This document shows, one piece after another, positions 27,296-36,649 of a stretch of 47,888 bases of DNA (its first letter is position 1; each line of letters starts with the position of its first letter). The stretch comes from a virus. The notes below the pieces were generated by a model. It searched no databases. It saw only the letters and a list, made by a program, of their open reading frames with translations, and had not been told where the DNA came from. Both the position numbers and the translations under genes were made by a program. The DNA lies in IMG/VR virus record IMGVR_UViG_3300008261_000210, positions 1 through 47,888 of that record; one strand, 5' to 3'.

Positions 27296-27958
27296 ATGCT
27301 TGATGAAAACAACTTTGCTATAAATAAGCCGGAATTTCGCGAATGTCTTTACATAATAGATAACGAATTGCACAAAAGAAAGTCGAGATGGCGTTTAAAT
27401 TCTATAGCGTGGATGGACTATGACGACGTGTCACAGAAAATAAGGGTTCATATTTTTAATAAGTGGGATCAATGGGATAATAAAAGACCCCTTAGACCAT
27501 GGATAAATACAATCATTACCAATCAGATGACTAATTTGATTAGAAATAATTATTCTTCTTTTTCAAAGCCATGTTCTCAGTGTAAATATAATCAAGGTGG
27601 AGATTTGTGTTCAATGTACGGAACTCAAAATTCTGTATGTGCTGAATATTCGAAATGGGAATCTGGAAAAAAGGATGCTTATTCAATAAAGATGCCATTA
27701 AGCCTTAATTCTAATTTTAAAGATCCTGATAACCCTGATGATAAACGCGAAGACATGGATGTACCGGATAGCTATTCGTATATTGACTATGAGGATAAGA
27801 TCCAAAGCTTTCATGAAGCTGTGAAAAATAAACTTTCAGTTATTGATTGGAAGGTTTACAATCTACTTTATATACAGAATCTTGATGAAATAGAGGCTGC
27901 TAAATTGATGGGCTACAAAACCACTGAAAAAAACAGATCGCCAGGATACAAGCAATGA
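27296..27958 (+). CDS. phage RNA polymerase sigma-like factor with Cys-rich insert
   Basis: 220 residues. Residues 30-85 match sigma region 2: an aromatic/basic start, DYDDVSQKIRVHIFNKW (about 42-58) and RPLRPWINTIITNQMTNLIR (about 64-83). A four-Cys segment C-x2-C-x8-C-x9-C follows (about 96-118). The C-terminus (LSVIDWKVYNLLYIQNLDEI, then EAAKLMGYKTTEKNRSPGYK) resembles a short sigma region 4 helix-turn-helix. Phage sigma factors such as T4 gp55 direct host polymerase to late promoters. It lies immediately upstream of the packaging genes. The following gene starts 4 nt after its stop, with GTG. Confidence 0.72.
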   Translation: MLDENNFAINKPEFRECLYIIDNELHKRKSRWRLNSIAWMDYDDVSQKIRVHIFNKWDQWDNKRPLRPWINTIITNQMTNLIRNNYSSFSKPCSQCKYNQGGDLCSMYGTQNSVCAEYSKWESGKKDAYSIKMPLSLNSNFKDPDNPDDKREDMDVPDSYSYIDYEDKIQSFHEAVKNKLSVIDWKVYNLLYIQNLDEIEAAKLMGYKTTEKNRSPGYKQ

Positions 27959-27962
27959 AATA

Positions 27963-29102
27963 GTGCTTACTCCTGATCAGGAGCAGATAATAAGGTCTTC
28001 ATTCATTGATGGAGCTACGCCTAATTTATCTGAATTGACTAGGCTAGTTTTTAAAAATGACCTATTAGATGGAAGGAGTAAGCAGGGTAGATGTATAAAA
28101 GAATATATATCAGAATTTAAAATTGGAAAAATTAAGGTAAATATTATTGAAAAAGTTGAACCTTATATACTTAGTGATGATCAAAAAAGCAAAATTTCAT
28201 CTGCTGTAAAAGATTTAGATTTTAGCAGTTTAATATTTACTAGAAAGTTACTCAATGATGAATCCATAAGCGCTCTTCACAGAGAGCATCGAGCTGTTCA
28301 GGGTTATATAAAATTTCTAGATGATCAAGAGGATAAAAAGAATTTAAGATTAGACGAGTCGGGGGATTTTCAGTCTATAGTTTATAATCCGTCTAGTAAC
28401 GCAAAGAGACCTCAGATAGCTTCTGACCAATATAGACCACCGGCTACATTCATACAGGTAATAGCGAGAATAAACAAGTATTTGAATTACGGTTGGAGGG
28501 AAGAAAATTTAAAACGCGCGCAAATAAAGTCCGCTGAAGCTTTATCCACATATCTCAAAATATTTAGATTTCTTTATCAGATAAATAGTTATTCCAGACA
28601 GGAGGATAGGGAATTATTCGAGGATGCATTTATTCGTTATACTCATGATAAAGATGATCTGTCTCAAGAGGAAATAGATCAGTTTATAACTCTTTCAAAT
28701 GAGGTTGTAATAGCTGCGGATATCCAGAGACGGATAGAGTATCTAAGAATTTCTTTAGATGAGATGGCTTCTGAATCCGATGGTAAAAAAATAAGCATGA
28801 GTCTTAATGAAGCAATTAACAATGCGCAAACGGAATATAATCAATGTATTTCGCGTCAGGATAAATTATATAAGAGTCTTACTGTTAATAGATCCAAAAG
28901 AATAGAAGAAAAAAGAAATGAAAATGCCTCTATCTTGAATTTGGTTTATGCATGGAAGCAGGAAGAGAATAGGGATAGAATGATTGCGCTAGCGGAAAGA
29001 CAAAGGGAAGCGCTGAAGGAAGAAGTTGAAAAACTATCTTCTGTTGATGAATTTAAGGCTATTATTCGCGGAATTGACCCAAAGGAGATTTTCAATACTT
29101 AA
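27963..29102 (+). CDS. hypothetical protein, 379 aa, coupled to the sigma-like gene
   Basis: 379 residues starting at GTG (LTPDQEQIIRSSFIDGATPN). An N-terminal helix-turn-helix-like stretch (LSELTRLVFKNDLLDGRSKQ, about 22-41) is repeated more weakly near 90-110. The rest is helical, with a long coiled coil toward the end (about 260-360). It starts 4 nt after the sigma-like stop, which suggests coupled expression and a possible role as its partner. No family is recognised. Confidence 0.65.
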   Translation: MLTPDQEQIIRSSFIDGATPNLSELTRLVFKNDLLDGRSKQGRCIKEYISEFKIGKIKVNIIEKVEPYILSDDQKSKISSAVKDLDFSSLIFTRKLLNDESISALHREHRAVQGYIKFLDDQEDKKNLRLDESGDFQSIVYNPSSNAKRPQIASDQYRPPATFIQVIARINKYLNYGWREENLKRAQIKSAEALSTYLKIFRFLYQINSYSRQEDRELFEDAFIRYTHDKDDLSQEEIDQFITLSNEVVIAADIQRRIEYLRISLDEMASESDGKKISMSLNEAINNAQTEYNQCISRQDKLYKSLTVNRSKRIEEKRNENASILNLVYAWKQEENRDRMIALAERQREALKEEVEKLSSVDEFKAIIRGIDPKEIFNT

Positions 29103-29107
29103 TATAT

Positions 29108-30040
29108 ATGGAATTTTCTTGTAAGGAAAAAAACTGCACTTATTCATGTGGTGATAAGGATGAATTTATTAATCATGTTAAAGATATTCATGGTATTAAA
29201 ATTGATCAGTATCTAAAATGGAATTTAAATAAGAAAGACTTGCTGACTAAAGAGGCGATTGATTATAAAAGCTTTGAACAGTACCTACTAACTGACTTTG
29301 CCAATAAGAAGAATATGCTCGCGTGGCTGAAAATAGAAAAAGACGGCTTGGCAAAAAAATTCTTATTGTATAAAATTATTGAACATTCTAAATTAAAAAG
29401 TGTATGCAATTTTCCCTCGTCTTCTGAGATCAGAACCATATCGTATCTGCCATCCATCAAGACATACCAATTTTTCTTTGAAAATTTAAATGAATTTATT
29501 GAATCTACTGGTCTAAATAGAAGATACAACTATAATAAAAATGAATTAAATTTTAATTTTATTCGTAGAAAAAACGTGACGGTTGACACCAGAGAACAGA
29601 AGCCAATAAAGCTTGCTGATTACGAAATTATAAGTAAAAAACTTGAATTTGGAGACTACTCTTATGATGGCTTGCTTGCGGTGGAGAGAAAGTCACTTAA
29701 CGATTTAGTTTCAACTCTATCTTCTGGTTTTGATAGATTTAATAGAGAAGTTGTAAGAGCAAAGGAGGCTGGGGGATATATAGTAGTAGTAACCGAGTGC
29801 GATATTAATAAGTTTTTGTCATTTTCTTATTCTAGGGCTGGAAAGTATGGAAGGGCTTCTTCTGATTTTATCTTTCATAGGTTTAGAGATATATGCAAAA
29901 GCTTTCCTGAAAGTATTCAGTTTTGTTTTTCTGGCGGGAGAAAAGAGTCGTCTGAAATTATTCCTAAGATACTTTCTCTTGATTGCGAAACTGCACAAAC
30001 ATTAGATTTTCAATACTTGATAGAGCATAAACTTATTTAA
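29108..30040 (+). CDS. ERCC4/XPF-type nuclease with N-terminal zinc finger
   Basis: 310 residues. An N-terminal C2H2-like finger (C5-x4-C10 ... H23-x5-H29 region) is followed by a helical middle and a C-terminal ERCC4 nuclease domain. The latter has VDTREQKP (about 160-167), LEFGDYSYDGLLAVERKSLN (about 180-199, the GD-x(n)-ERK-x3-D core) and the strand GGYIVVVTE. ERCC4 nucleases cut branched DNA. The position directly before terminase suggests resolving branches before packaging, as endonuclease VII does in T4. That link is an inference. Confidence 0.8.
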   Translation: MEFSCKEKNCTYSCGDKDEFINHVKDIHGIKIDQYLKWNLNKKDLLTKEAIDYKSFEQYLLTDFANKKNMLAWLKIEKDGLAKKFLLYKIIEHSKLKSVCNFPSSSEIRTISYLPSIKTYQFFFENLNEFIESTGLNRRYNYNKNELNFNFIRRKNVTVDTREQKPIKLADYEIISKKLEFGDYSYDGLLAVERKSLNDLVSTLSSGFDRFNREVVRAKEAGGYIVVVTECDINKFLSFSYSRAGKYGRASSDFIFHRFRDICKSFPESIQFCFSGGRKESSEIIPKILSLDCETAQTLDFQYLIEHKLI

Positions 30041-30043
30041 TAT

Positions 30044-31975
30044 ATGTGGGAAATAGGAAATCAAGACATTATTATTCCGGACAGGCACTTCAATGAGGAG
30101 CTTTTGGAGATGCGCGGCGAGATGGACGATCCCACGGCTCGCATAACGCTTGCTAAATTTTTAAAATCCAATATCGGATTAACTACCGAGTTATTTTTGG
30201 GAATAAAGCTTGAAAAGTATCAAGAAATAACTATTAAGGCGATGTTTAATAGGAATTTTAGCATGTTGACTTGGGGGAGAGGCGCGTCCAAGAGTTTTTG
30301 TGCGGCTGTTTTTTGTATACTCCAATGTATTTTTGAACCTGGAACTAAAATACTAATAGCTTCGGCCAACTTTAGAACTTCTAGAAGGTTGTTTATGGAG
30401 GTTGATAAAATGATCAATGCCAAAGATGCCGGATTGGCAAGACAGTGCTTTAAAGATCCAGTTAAGAGAAATGATGAATACGTTTATCCGGTTGAATTGC
30501 CACATGGCGGATCTATAACTGCTATTCCGCTTGGCGGTGAAAATACTAGAGGTTACCGCGCATCTGTTTTAATTATTGACGAATTTTTATTGATGCCAAA
30601 AGATATTGTTGAGCGTGTTCTGATGCCGTTTATGAGTTCTCCTCTTGATGTTGCGGAAAGAATTAGAGTTAGAGAAGTAGAAGATCAAATGATCAAAGCT
30701 GACAGACTAAGCGAAAAAGATAGAACGGTATTTAAGAATGCCAACAAGATGATAACGCTGAGCTCTGCTAGTTATACGTTTGAATATCTTTTTGAGCTTT
30801 ACTCTATTTGGTCTGATATCATTAGGGATCCTGGTTTATTGGGGGATAGCGAAAGAATAGGAGAGGATAGAATGGAAGCCATGAAGAACTCTACTTATTT
30901 TGTTTCTCAAATGAGTTATGAGTCACTACCCGAGCATATGATTGATCAGGGCGTTATACAGCTAGCAAAAAGCGGTGGAATAAGTCATTCTGCGTTTCTC
31001 AGGGAATATTGCGCAAGATTTGTAGATGGTGGAGATGGTTATTTTTCACCTAAAAAAATGACACTATGTACGGTTCCAAATGGGCAATATCCGACTACTA
31101 AAATAGTTGGAGATAAGGATAAAAAATATGTATTGGCTATAGATCCAAGTTTTAGTGCTTCTAAAAGTTCAGATTATTTTGCCATGGCGGTTTTAGAATT
31201 AAATCAAGAAGATGGTACCTCTATTTATGTTCACGGGTATCAGAAGGCTGGAACAAGCATTCAAGACCATATAAAGTACTTTTATTACTTACTAACTCAC
31301 TTTAATATAGAATTGGTAATAATTGATAACGCTGGTGGTGATCAATTCATAGAGGCTGCAAACGGATCAGCTATTTTTAAAGCAAAAGGAATGAAGGTCG
31401 GCTTTTTTGAATTCAATTCTGATAAGGAAGGTGACGAGTATATTGAAATGCTTAAGGATGCTAAAACTCAATATAACTTAGACACTAAAAGTATATGCAT
31501 TAAACAATACTTTACTTCTTCATTTATAGGCAGAGCAAATGGCTATCTTCAAAGCTGTATAGATCATAAAAGAATATGGTTCGCCAGCGCTTCTTGCGCT
31601 CATCCGGATATAGTAAATCAAATGTTTTCTTTGAATATTCCTATTGATTATATCTATCCTAAGGGTATTGATGATGCGCCAGATGACGCTTCTGAAAGAG
31701 CCAAACTCGGCATTAGGGATTTTATGGAACAGCAGGATTTTATAATAAAAGATACAAAGGATCAGTGTGCTTTGATACAGGTTTCATCAACAGCTCGCGG
31801 AACGCAGAGTTTTGATCTTCCATCTCACTTGAGAAGGCTAACGACGGCGAACAAACCAAGAAAAGATAACTATTCGGCTTTAATGCTTGGTAATTGGGCT
31901 GTTAAGGTATACTTTGATCTGCACTCTGATAAGGCAGAAAAGCCTAAATATAATTTTACGCCCTTTTTTCTATAA
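30044..31975 (+). CDS. terL: terminase large subunit
   Basis: 643 residues. The ATPase part has the phage-type P-loop WGRGASKSF (77-85), Walker B VLIIDE (175-180) and a coupling segment ITLSSASY (237-244). The C-terminal RNase H-like nuclease has AIDPSF (365-370), a strand ending VIIDNAGGD (about 427-435) and acidic residues late in the chain. TerL powers DNA translocation into the prohead and cuts the concatemer. No small-terminase gene is obvious next to it. Confidence 0.92.
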   Translation: MWEIGNQDIIIPDRHFNEELLEMRGEMDDPTARITLAKFLKSNIGLTTELFLGIKLEKYQEITIKAMFNRNFSMLTWGRGASKSFCAAVFCILQCIFEPGTKILIASANFRTSRRLFMEVDKMINAKDAGLARQCFKDPVKRNDEYVYPVELPHGGSITAIPLGGENTRGYRASVLIIDEFLLMPKDIVERVLMPFMSSPLDVAERIRVREVEDQMIKADRLSEKDRTVFKNANKMITLSSASYTFEYLFELYSIWSDIIRDPGLLGDSERIGEDRMEAMKNSTYFVSQMSYESLPEHMIDQGVIQLAKSGGISHSAFLREYCARFVDGGDGYFSPKKMTLCTVPNGQYPTTKIVGDKDKKYVLAIDPSFSASKSSDYFAMAVLELNQEDGTSIYVHGYQKAGTSIQDHIKYFYYLLTHFNIELVIIDNAGGDQFIEAANGSAIFKAKGMKVGFFEFNSDKEGDEYIEMLKDAKTQYNLDTKSICIKQYFTSSFIGRANGYLQSCIDHKRIWFASASCAHPDIVNQMFSLNIPIDYIYPKGIDDAPDDASERAKLGIRDFMEQQDFIIKDTKDQCALIQVSSTARGTQSFDLPSHLRRLTTANKPRKDNYSALMLGNWAVKVYFDLHSDKAEKPKYNFTPFFL

Positions 31976-32044
31976 AACGTGTAGAATTATACAATAATAC
32001 AATTGTTAATTACGTTTTAAAATTGATAAAATAAAGGAAAATTG

Positions 32045-34081
32045 ATGTCTAAACAAAAGCTAGAAAATACTTCATTCGCTACTGGAACAGTTTCTAAGTC
32101 GTCTACTAGGCGCGAGAAAGTGGAGCTTCCGGAGGCGGTTATGGCTTCGCTAGATGATAATTTAAGTGTGTCTTTGGGTTCCAGCTGTGAGAGGTCTGGT
32201 GATACGTCTATGAGACGAAACTCGTCTGGATCGATAACTAGAAGTGATAGATTTTCTAACCTTGAGCGAGGCGTTGTTCCTTTTATTTATGGAAGCGGTA
32301 AGGGTAATTATGATTCCAATATATCTGCAAAAGATACTATTGTACTTTGCCAAAAAGCTTACTGGAATGTGCCAATATTTAGAAATACTATTGACTTAAT
32401 GACCGAGTTCAGTCTTTCGGATGTATATTTAACTGGGGGCAATGAGCAAAGTAGAAAATTTTTTGACCTATGGTTACAAAAAATAAACTGTTGGGATTTG
32501 CAGGATCAATTTTATAGAGAGTTTTATAGAAGTGGTAATATTTTTATATATAAATTCAGAGCCGAATTTGGCAGAGAGAGTATGATGAAGATTCAGGACG
32601 CTTTCGGGTCGGCTGCTTCAAAGCTTTCTGATTCTACGGCAACAATTCCAGTAAAATATATAGTTCTCAACCCCGCTGATATAAATATAATAACATCTTC
32701 ATCGTTCTTAGATAACGTATATGTTAAGATGCTGAATGATTACGAACTTCAAAGTTTGATTAATCCAAGAACTGAATCCGACAGGCAAATAGCAGAAAAA
32801 ATTCCGGAAATTAAAAATATAATAGACAGGAACAAGAGTAAGGTATCTAAAGGCATACCGTCTGGCTTAAATAATGTTGGATTAGAACTGGATAAGGATA
32901 GACTGGTTGCTGTTTTTTATAAGAAGCAGAATTATGAACCGCTTTCCGTCCCTATGGGTTTTGCGGTACTTGAGGATATAAATTCCAAGCTTGAATTAAA
33001 AAAAATAGATCAAGCTATTGCTAGATCTGTTCAACAGGCGGTTTTGATGATTACCATGGGTGATGAAAAAGTTGGAATGCCTAGTGCTCAGAATTTAGTC
33101 TCTATGAGAAAACTTTTTGAGAATCAAAGCGTTGGAAAAGTTCTTGTTGCTGATTACACAACTGATGCCAAATTCGTTATTCCTGATATTGGTAATTTGC
33201 TCGACCCCAAAAAATATGAAATATTGGATAATGATATACGAATGGGTCTTAATAGTATTCTTTTCGGTGAAGAAAAATTTTCAAATACTTCAATAAAGGT
33301 AAAAGTGTTTTTTGCTCGTCTTAAATATGGTCGCGAGAAGTTTTTGAGAGATTTTTTAATACCCGAAATGAAAGAGGTCGGGAAAGCTCTTGGATTTAAG
33401 CAAATCCCAACTCCAAAACTTGAAGATATTGATTTTGAAGACAATGTGTTGATGAGTCGCGTATACTCCAGACTTATAGAGTTGGGCGTTTTAACTCCAG
33501 AAGAGGGATTTGACGTTTTTCAAAGTGGTAGATTGCCAACTCACGAAGAAAGTATCGAATCACAAAAAAGATATAAAGATTTAAAACAAAAGGGTTATTA
33601 TCAGCCGATTATAGGTGGGGTAAAAGATCCGGCCGAATCTGCATCACCTTCGTCTAGCGGTGGTAGTAAAAATCCGGCTGGCAATTCTGGAAGACCCGCC
33701 GGAACAGGTGGAAATAAACAATCTGTTACTAGAAAGCAGGCGTCTGCTTCAGAAGTTGAAGAATCCGCGAATAAATTCAGCTGTGAAAAAATGAAAGTTG
33801 TTATTTCTTCGATCACGGCGCTTGAAAAAAATATACAATCCGAATTGAAAGCTAAATTTAAAATTAAAAAATTAAATGCTCAACAGATTGAAGTTGCGTC
33901 CGATATTGCTATTTTAATTGCTCAAAACGAACATTTGTCCGACTGGGATAAGAGTTATAAATCATATACAGATGATCCATCGAGATGTAATTTGGAAATT
34001 TCTAATAAAATAGATGAATTGGCAATTTCTCACAACTTGGATACTAGGTCCGCGTCAATTCTTTTTCACAGTATAAAATAA
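32045..34081 (+). CDS. portal protein
   Basis: 678 residues. After a Ser-rich N-terminus the region KAYWNVPIFRNTIDLMTEFS (about 97-116) and the FYREFYRSGNIFIYKF stretch (about 155-170) match phage portal proteins. A helical stem and a low-complexity Gly/Ser/Pro segment near 550-575 precede the C-terminal helices. The portal forms the dodecameric DNA gate and docks TerL, the preceding gene. ATG 32045 has GGA about 7 nt upstream, one of the few Shine-Dalgarno-like sites in the window. An in-frame TTG at 32042 is ignored. Confidence 0.8.
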   Translation: MSKQKLENTSFATGTVSKSSTRREKVELPEAVMASLDDNLSVSLGSSCERSGDTSMRRNSSGSITRSDRFSNLERGVVPFIYGSGKGNYDSNISAKDTIVLCQKAYWNVPIFRNTIDLMTEFSLSDVYLTGGNEQSRKFFDLWLQKINCWDLQDQFYREFYRSGNIFIYKFRAEFGRESMMKIQDAFGSAASKLSDSTATIPVKYIVLNPADINIITSSSFLDNVYVKMLNDYELQSLINPRTESDRQIAEKIPEIKNIIDRNKSKVSKGIPSGLNNVGLELDKDRLVAVFYKKQNYEPLSVPMGFAVLEDINSKLELKKIDQAIARSVQQAVLMITMGDEKVGMPSAQNLVSMRKLFENQSVGKVLVADYTTDAKFVIPDIGNLLDPKKYEILDNDIRMGLNSILFGEEKFSNTSIKVKVFFARLKYGREKFLRDFLIPEMKEVGKALGFKQIPTPKLEDIDFEDNVLMSRVYSRLIELGVLTPEEGFDVFQSGRLPTHEESIESQKRYKDLKQKGYYQPIIGGVKDPAESASPSSSGGSKNPAGNSGRPAGTGGNKQSVTRKQASASEVEESANKFSCEKMKVVISSITALEKNIQSELKAKFKIKKLNAQQIEVASDIAILIAQNEHLSDWDKSYKSYTDDPSRCNLEISNKIDELAISHNLDTRSASILFHSIK

Positions 34082-34120
34082 TATTGGATTCAGCTTGTAA
34101 TAATGTGTATAAACATTATT

Positions 34121-34426
34121 ATGAATCATTTTTTAATTCAAAGTAAGTTTTTATTAAGTGGTCAAAATGCTCCATTTACTGGTGAACCTCAGAACATAGC
34201 CAGATTTAGAGACGCTGGATTTACAGTTTACTCTAGCGGAAATGGAGCAGTGACCCTTCAGTATAGCAGTCCAATTTTTGAAAAAGATTGGGTTGATTTT
34301 TACACATTTTCTGCATTGACAACTGGATATGCTGAGCCCGCATATTTAACTACTCCATTAACTCAAGTAAGAGCTGTATCGAGTGGCAATGGAAAATTTT
34401 GGTGCGCATTTACAGCTCAGAACTAA
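34121..34426 (+). CDS. putative small virion protein, 101 aa
   Basis: 101 residues from ATG 34121 (MNHFLIQSKFLLSGQNAPFT), beta-rich with aromatic and Gly/Ser content, ending GKFWCAFTAQN. An in-frame ATG at 34103 would add six residues. Position between portal and tail-fibre-like genes suggests a structural role. No family is recognised. Confidence 0.65.
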   Translation: MNHFLIQSKFLLSGQNAPFTGEPQNIARFRDAGFTVYSSGNGAVTLQYSSPIFEKDWVDFYTFSALTTGYAEPAYLTTPLTQVRAVSSGNGKFWCAFTAQN

Positions 34427-34439
34427 ATGATTTAAGCAG

Positions 34440-35186
34440 ATGATAAATACTACTTTTATAAAGCAAATAGAAAGAATTGGAGGCTCTCAGTCTCCTTTGG
34501 CTGGTGGTATTTTACCAGGAGGTTTATCTGGACAAGTTCTCGCTAAATTAGGTAGCGGTGATTTTGATGTAGCGTGGGTTGAGCCAGTTACTCTTTCTGT
34601 TTCTGGAGTAGATATTTCATCTCTATATCCGAGGAGTAACCCAAGCGGTTTCATTACTGGCGTTGACACGTCGAATTTTTACACGAACGATAATCTTAGC
34701 GGTTTCATAACTGGCATTGCGAATTTGGTATACACAACTGGAGATCAAGATATCTCAGGAAGAAAGTCGTTTCCGCAAGGACTTGATGCCGGATTGCAAA
34801 CAGATGTTGCAACATTATATGTTGGATCTGGAGTTGTAGGAATAAATACTGAAAATCCACAGGGCGCACTTGATGTTTCTGGGTCTGTTCTATTTAATCA
34901 AAGACCAACGGTTAACGGAAGTGGCGTCTTGCTTATTGACGAGCTTCAGGAGCAGCTTAATGAGAAAAAAATGTCACTACTTCTATATAGTGGTATGACA
35001 TATACGGGAATTGCGTTTACTGGCAAGGAATTTTTATCTATTCCTATTGTTTATTGTAATATAGATGGTGATAATGTTATATATCAAACTCTTGTAAAAA
35101 ATAAAACGATATCTGGTTGTGATATTTATTTCTCTGATACAATTCAGGAAGATAATTATTATTTAAATATTCACGCATTTAACTAG
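34440..35186 (+). CDS. tail fibre-like protein with shared C-terminal adhesin domain
   Basis: 248 residues. It starts with a Gly-rich SPLAGGILPGGLSGQVLAKL region, has NPSGFITGVD/NLSGFITGIA units (about 67-95), a short beta-helical middle, and a C-terminal domain of about 70 residues (from KKMSLLLYSG). The same domain ends the minus-strand protein at 22808-23578. The start at 34440 follows the preceding stop by 13 nt. Probably receptor binding. Confidence 0.75.
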   Translation: MINTTFIKQIERIGGSQSPLAGGILPGGLSGQVLAKLGSGDFDVAWVEPVTLSVSGVDISSLYPRSNPSGFITGVDTSNFYTNDNLSGFITGIANLVYTTGDQDISGRKSFPQGLDAGLQTDVATLYVGSGVVGINTENPQGALDVSGSVLFNQRPTVNGSGVLLIDELQEQLNEKKMSLLLYSGMTYTGIAFTGKEFLSIPIVYCNIDGDNVIYQTLVKNKTISGCDIYFSDTIQEDNYYLNIHAFN

Positions 35187-35219
35187 ATAATTCCTATAAT
35201 ATAGTAAATTAAAAAAATT

Positions 35220-36641
35220 ATGACACCATTTAGAACTAGAGTTTTATATAGCGAAAGCGGAGTATTTCAGAATATTTCTACTAATGAAATAATTGCTAAT
35301 AATTTATTGTATTTAACTGGTGATCAATCCATAAGTGGGGTTAAGAGCTTTGAACAACGCCCTATTGTTTCTGGTAATGCTGTTTTATTAAGTGGGGATA
35401 TCGATTTGTCTAATTTCTACATGAGCGATAACCCTAGTGGTTTCATCACCGGCATTGAAAACTTGGTTTATACTACTGGTGACCAGAATATTTCTGGGGT
35501 TAAGAATTTTTCGCAAAGACCCACTGTTAATGGTACTGAGGTTCTTCTTAGCGGGGAAATTCAAAGCAATACTATTATTAGTGGCGTAGTTTATTCTGCT
35601 CAAGTTAATATTAAGAATGACCACGGCTCAACTATTTACAAGGGTCAACCTGTTTATATTAAGGGTGCAAGTGGTGGAAACATATTAGTTGGATTAGCTT
35701 CTAATGCTAGTGAGGGAGCATCTTCAAAAACTTTGGGACTTGTTGCTCAGGACTCTTTAGTTCAAAACGCGTCTGGAACAGTTGTAGTGGATGGATTATT
35801 GGAACATTTTGACACAAGTTCTGCTGTAGCTGGTGATCCTATTTGGCTTGGACCTACTGGAAGCTTGATATATGGATTAAGCAATAAACCTTATGCGCCA
35901 AATCATTTAGTTTATCTTGGCGTCGTTACGCGAGCTCAAAATAATGGGGAAATTTTTGTAAAAGTTCAGAATGGATATGAGCTAGAAGAGTTACATAATG
36001 TTGAGGTTACCGGCGCTTTAAGCGGGCAATTCTTGGTGAAGAAAAATGGATCTTGGGTCGGTAAAACCGCAACTGTTTCTGATATATCAGGTTTACAGCT
36101 ATCCCTAGATTCAAAACAGGTTACTGGCAACTACTATCTGGATAGCAACCCAAGCGGTTATATTACTGGTTACGATACTGGACTTTTTTACGCATCCAGT
36201 AACCCTAGCGGTTTCATTACTGGCGTTGATACCACGAATTTCTACACGAACGATAATCCTAGCGGTTTCATTACTGGCGTTGACCTTTCGAGTTACGTGA
36301 CCAGTATGCAAACTGGCGAGTTTTACCCCGCGTCAAATCCTAGCGGTTTCATTACTGGCGTTGATACCACGAATTTCTACACGAATGATAACCCTAGCGG
36401 TTTCATTACTGGAGTAAATCTTTCAAGCTATGTGACTAGCGCGCAAACTGGTGAGTTTTACCCTGCGTCAAACCCTAGCGGTTTTCTTACTGCTGCCTTG
36501 GCTGCCTCTGGATATGTCTCAAGTAATATAACAAATATCAGTGGCGCTACAGCACTTACAAACCTTATTCAAATAACTCAGTCTGGTTATAATGCTATAG
36601 TTAATCCAGCAACTGGAACACTTTATATAATAGTCGGCTAA
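35220..36641 (+). CDS. tail fibre-like protein with NPSGFITG repeats, 473 aa
   Basis: 473 residues. The N-terminal part has TGDQSISGVKSF-type repeats. The middle domain (about 120-260: INIKNDHGSTIYKGQPVYIK type, then GLVAQDSL, VDGLLEHFDTS, VYLGVVTRAQ) is common in phage tail fibres. The C-terminal third has six or more units built on SNPSGFITGVD and NFYTNDNPSG. The repeated units would form an elongated trimeric shaft. It is flanked by other adhesin genes. Confidence 0.78.
   Translation: MTPFRTRVLYSESGVFQNISTNEIIANNLLYLTGDQSISGVKSFEQRPIVSGNAVLLSGDIDLSNFYMSDNPSGFITGIENLVYTTGDQNISGVKNFSQRPTVNGTEVLLSGEIQSNTIISGVVYSAQVNIKNDHGSTIYKGQPVYIKGASGGNILVGLASNASEGASSKTLGLVAQDSLVQNASGTVVVDGLLEHFDTSSAVAGDPIWLGPTGSLIYGLSNKPYAPNHLVYLGVVTRAQNNGEIFVKVQNGYELEELHNVEVTGALSGQFLVKKNGSWVGKTATVSDISGLQLSLDSKQVTGNYYLDSNPSGYITGYDTGLFYASSNPSGFITGVDTTNFYTNDNPSGFITGVDLSSYVTSMQTGEFYPASNPSGFITGVDTTNFYTNDNPSGFITGVNLSSYVTSAQTGEFYPASNPSGFLTAALAASGYVSSNITNISGATALTNLIQITQSGYNAIVNPATGTLYIIVG
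36139..36490 (+). repeat. tandem coding repeats (NPSGFITG units)
   Basis: Near-identical units built on AACCCTAGCGGTTTCATTAC occur about every 50-100 bp at 36201, 36253, 36346, 36398 and 36470, with diverged units at the start and in the neighbouring gene at about 34636 and 35431. Nucleotide identity is high, suggesting recent expansion. Confidence 0.85.
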
Positions 36642-36649
36642 TTTAGAAT

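Noticed and set aside
27920-27962. A-AAA-AAC as a programmed -1 frameshift site at the end of the sigma-like gene
   Set aside because: Slipping -1 reaches a stop within about ten codons. Only a +1 shift would join the next ORF, which has its own GTG start.
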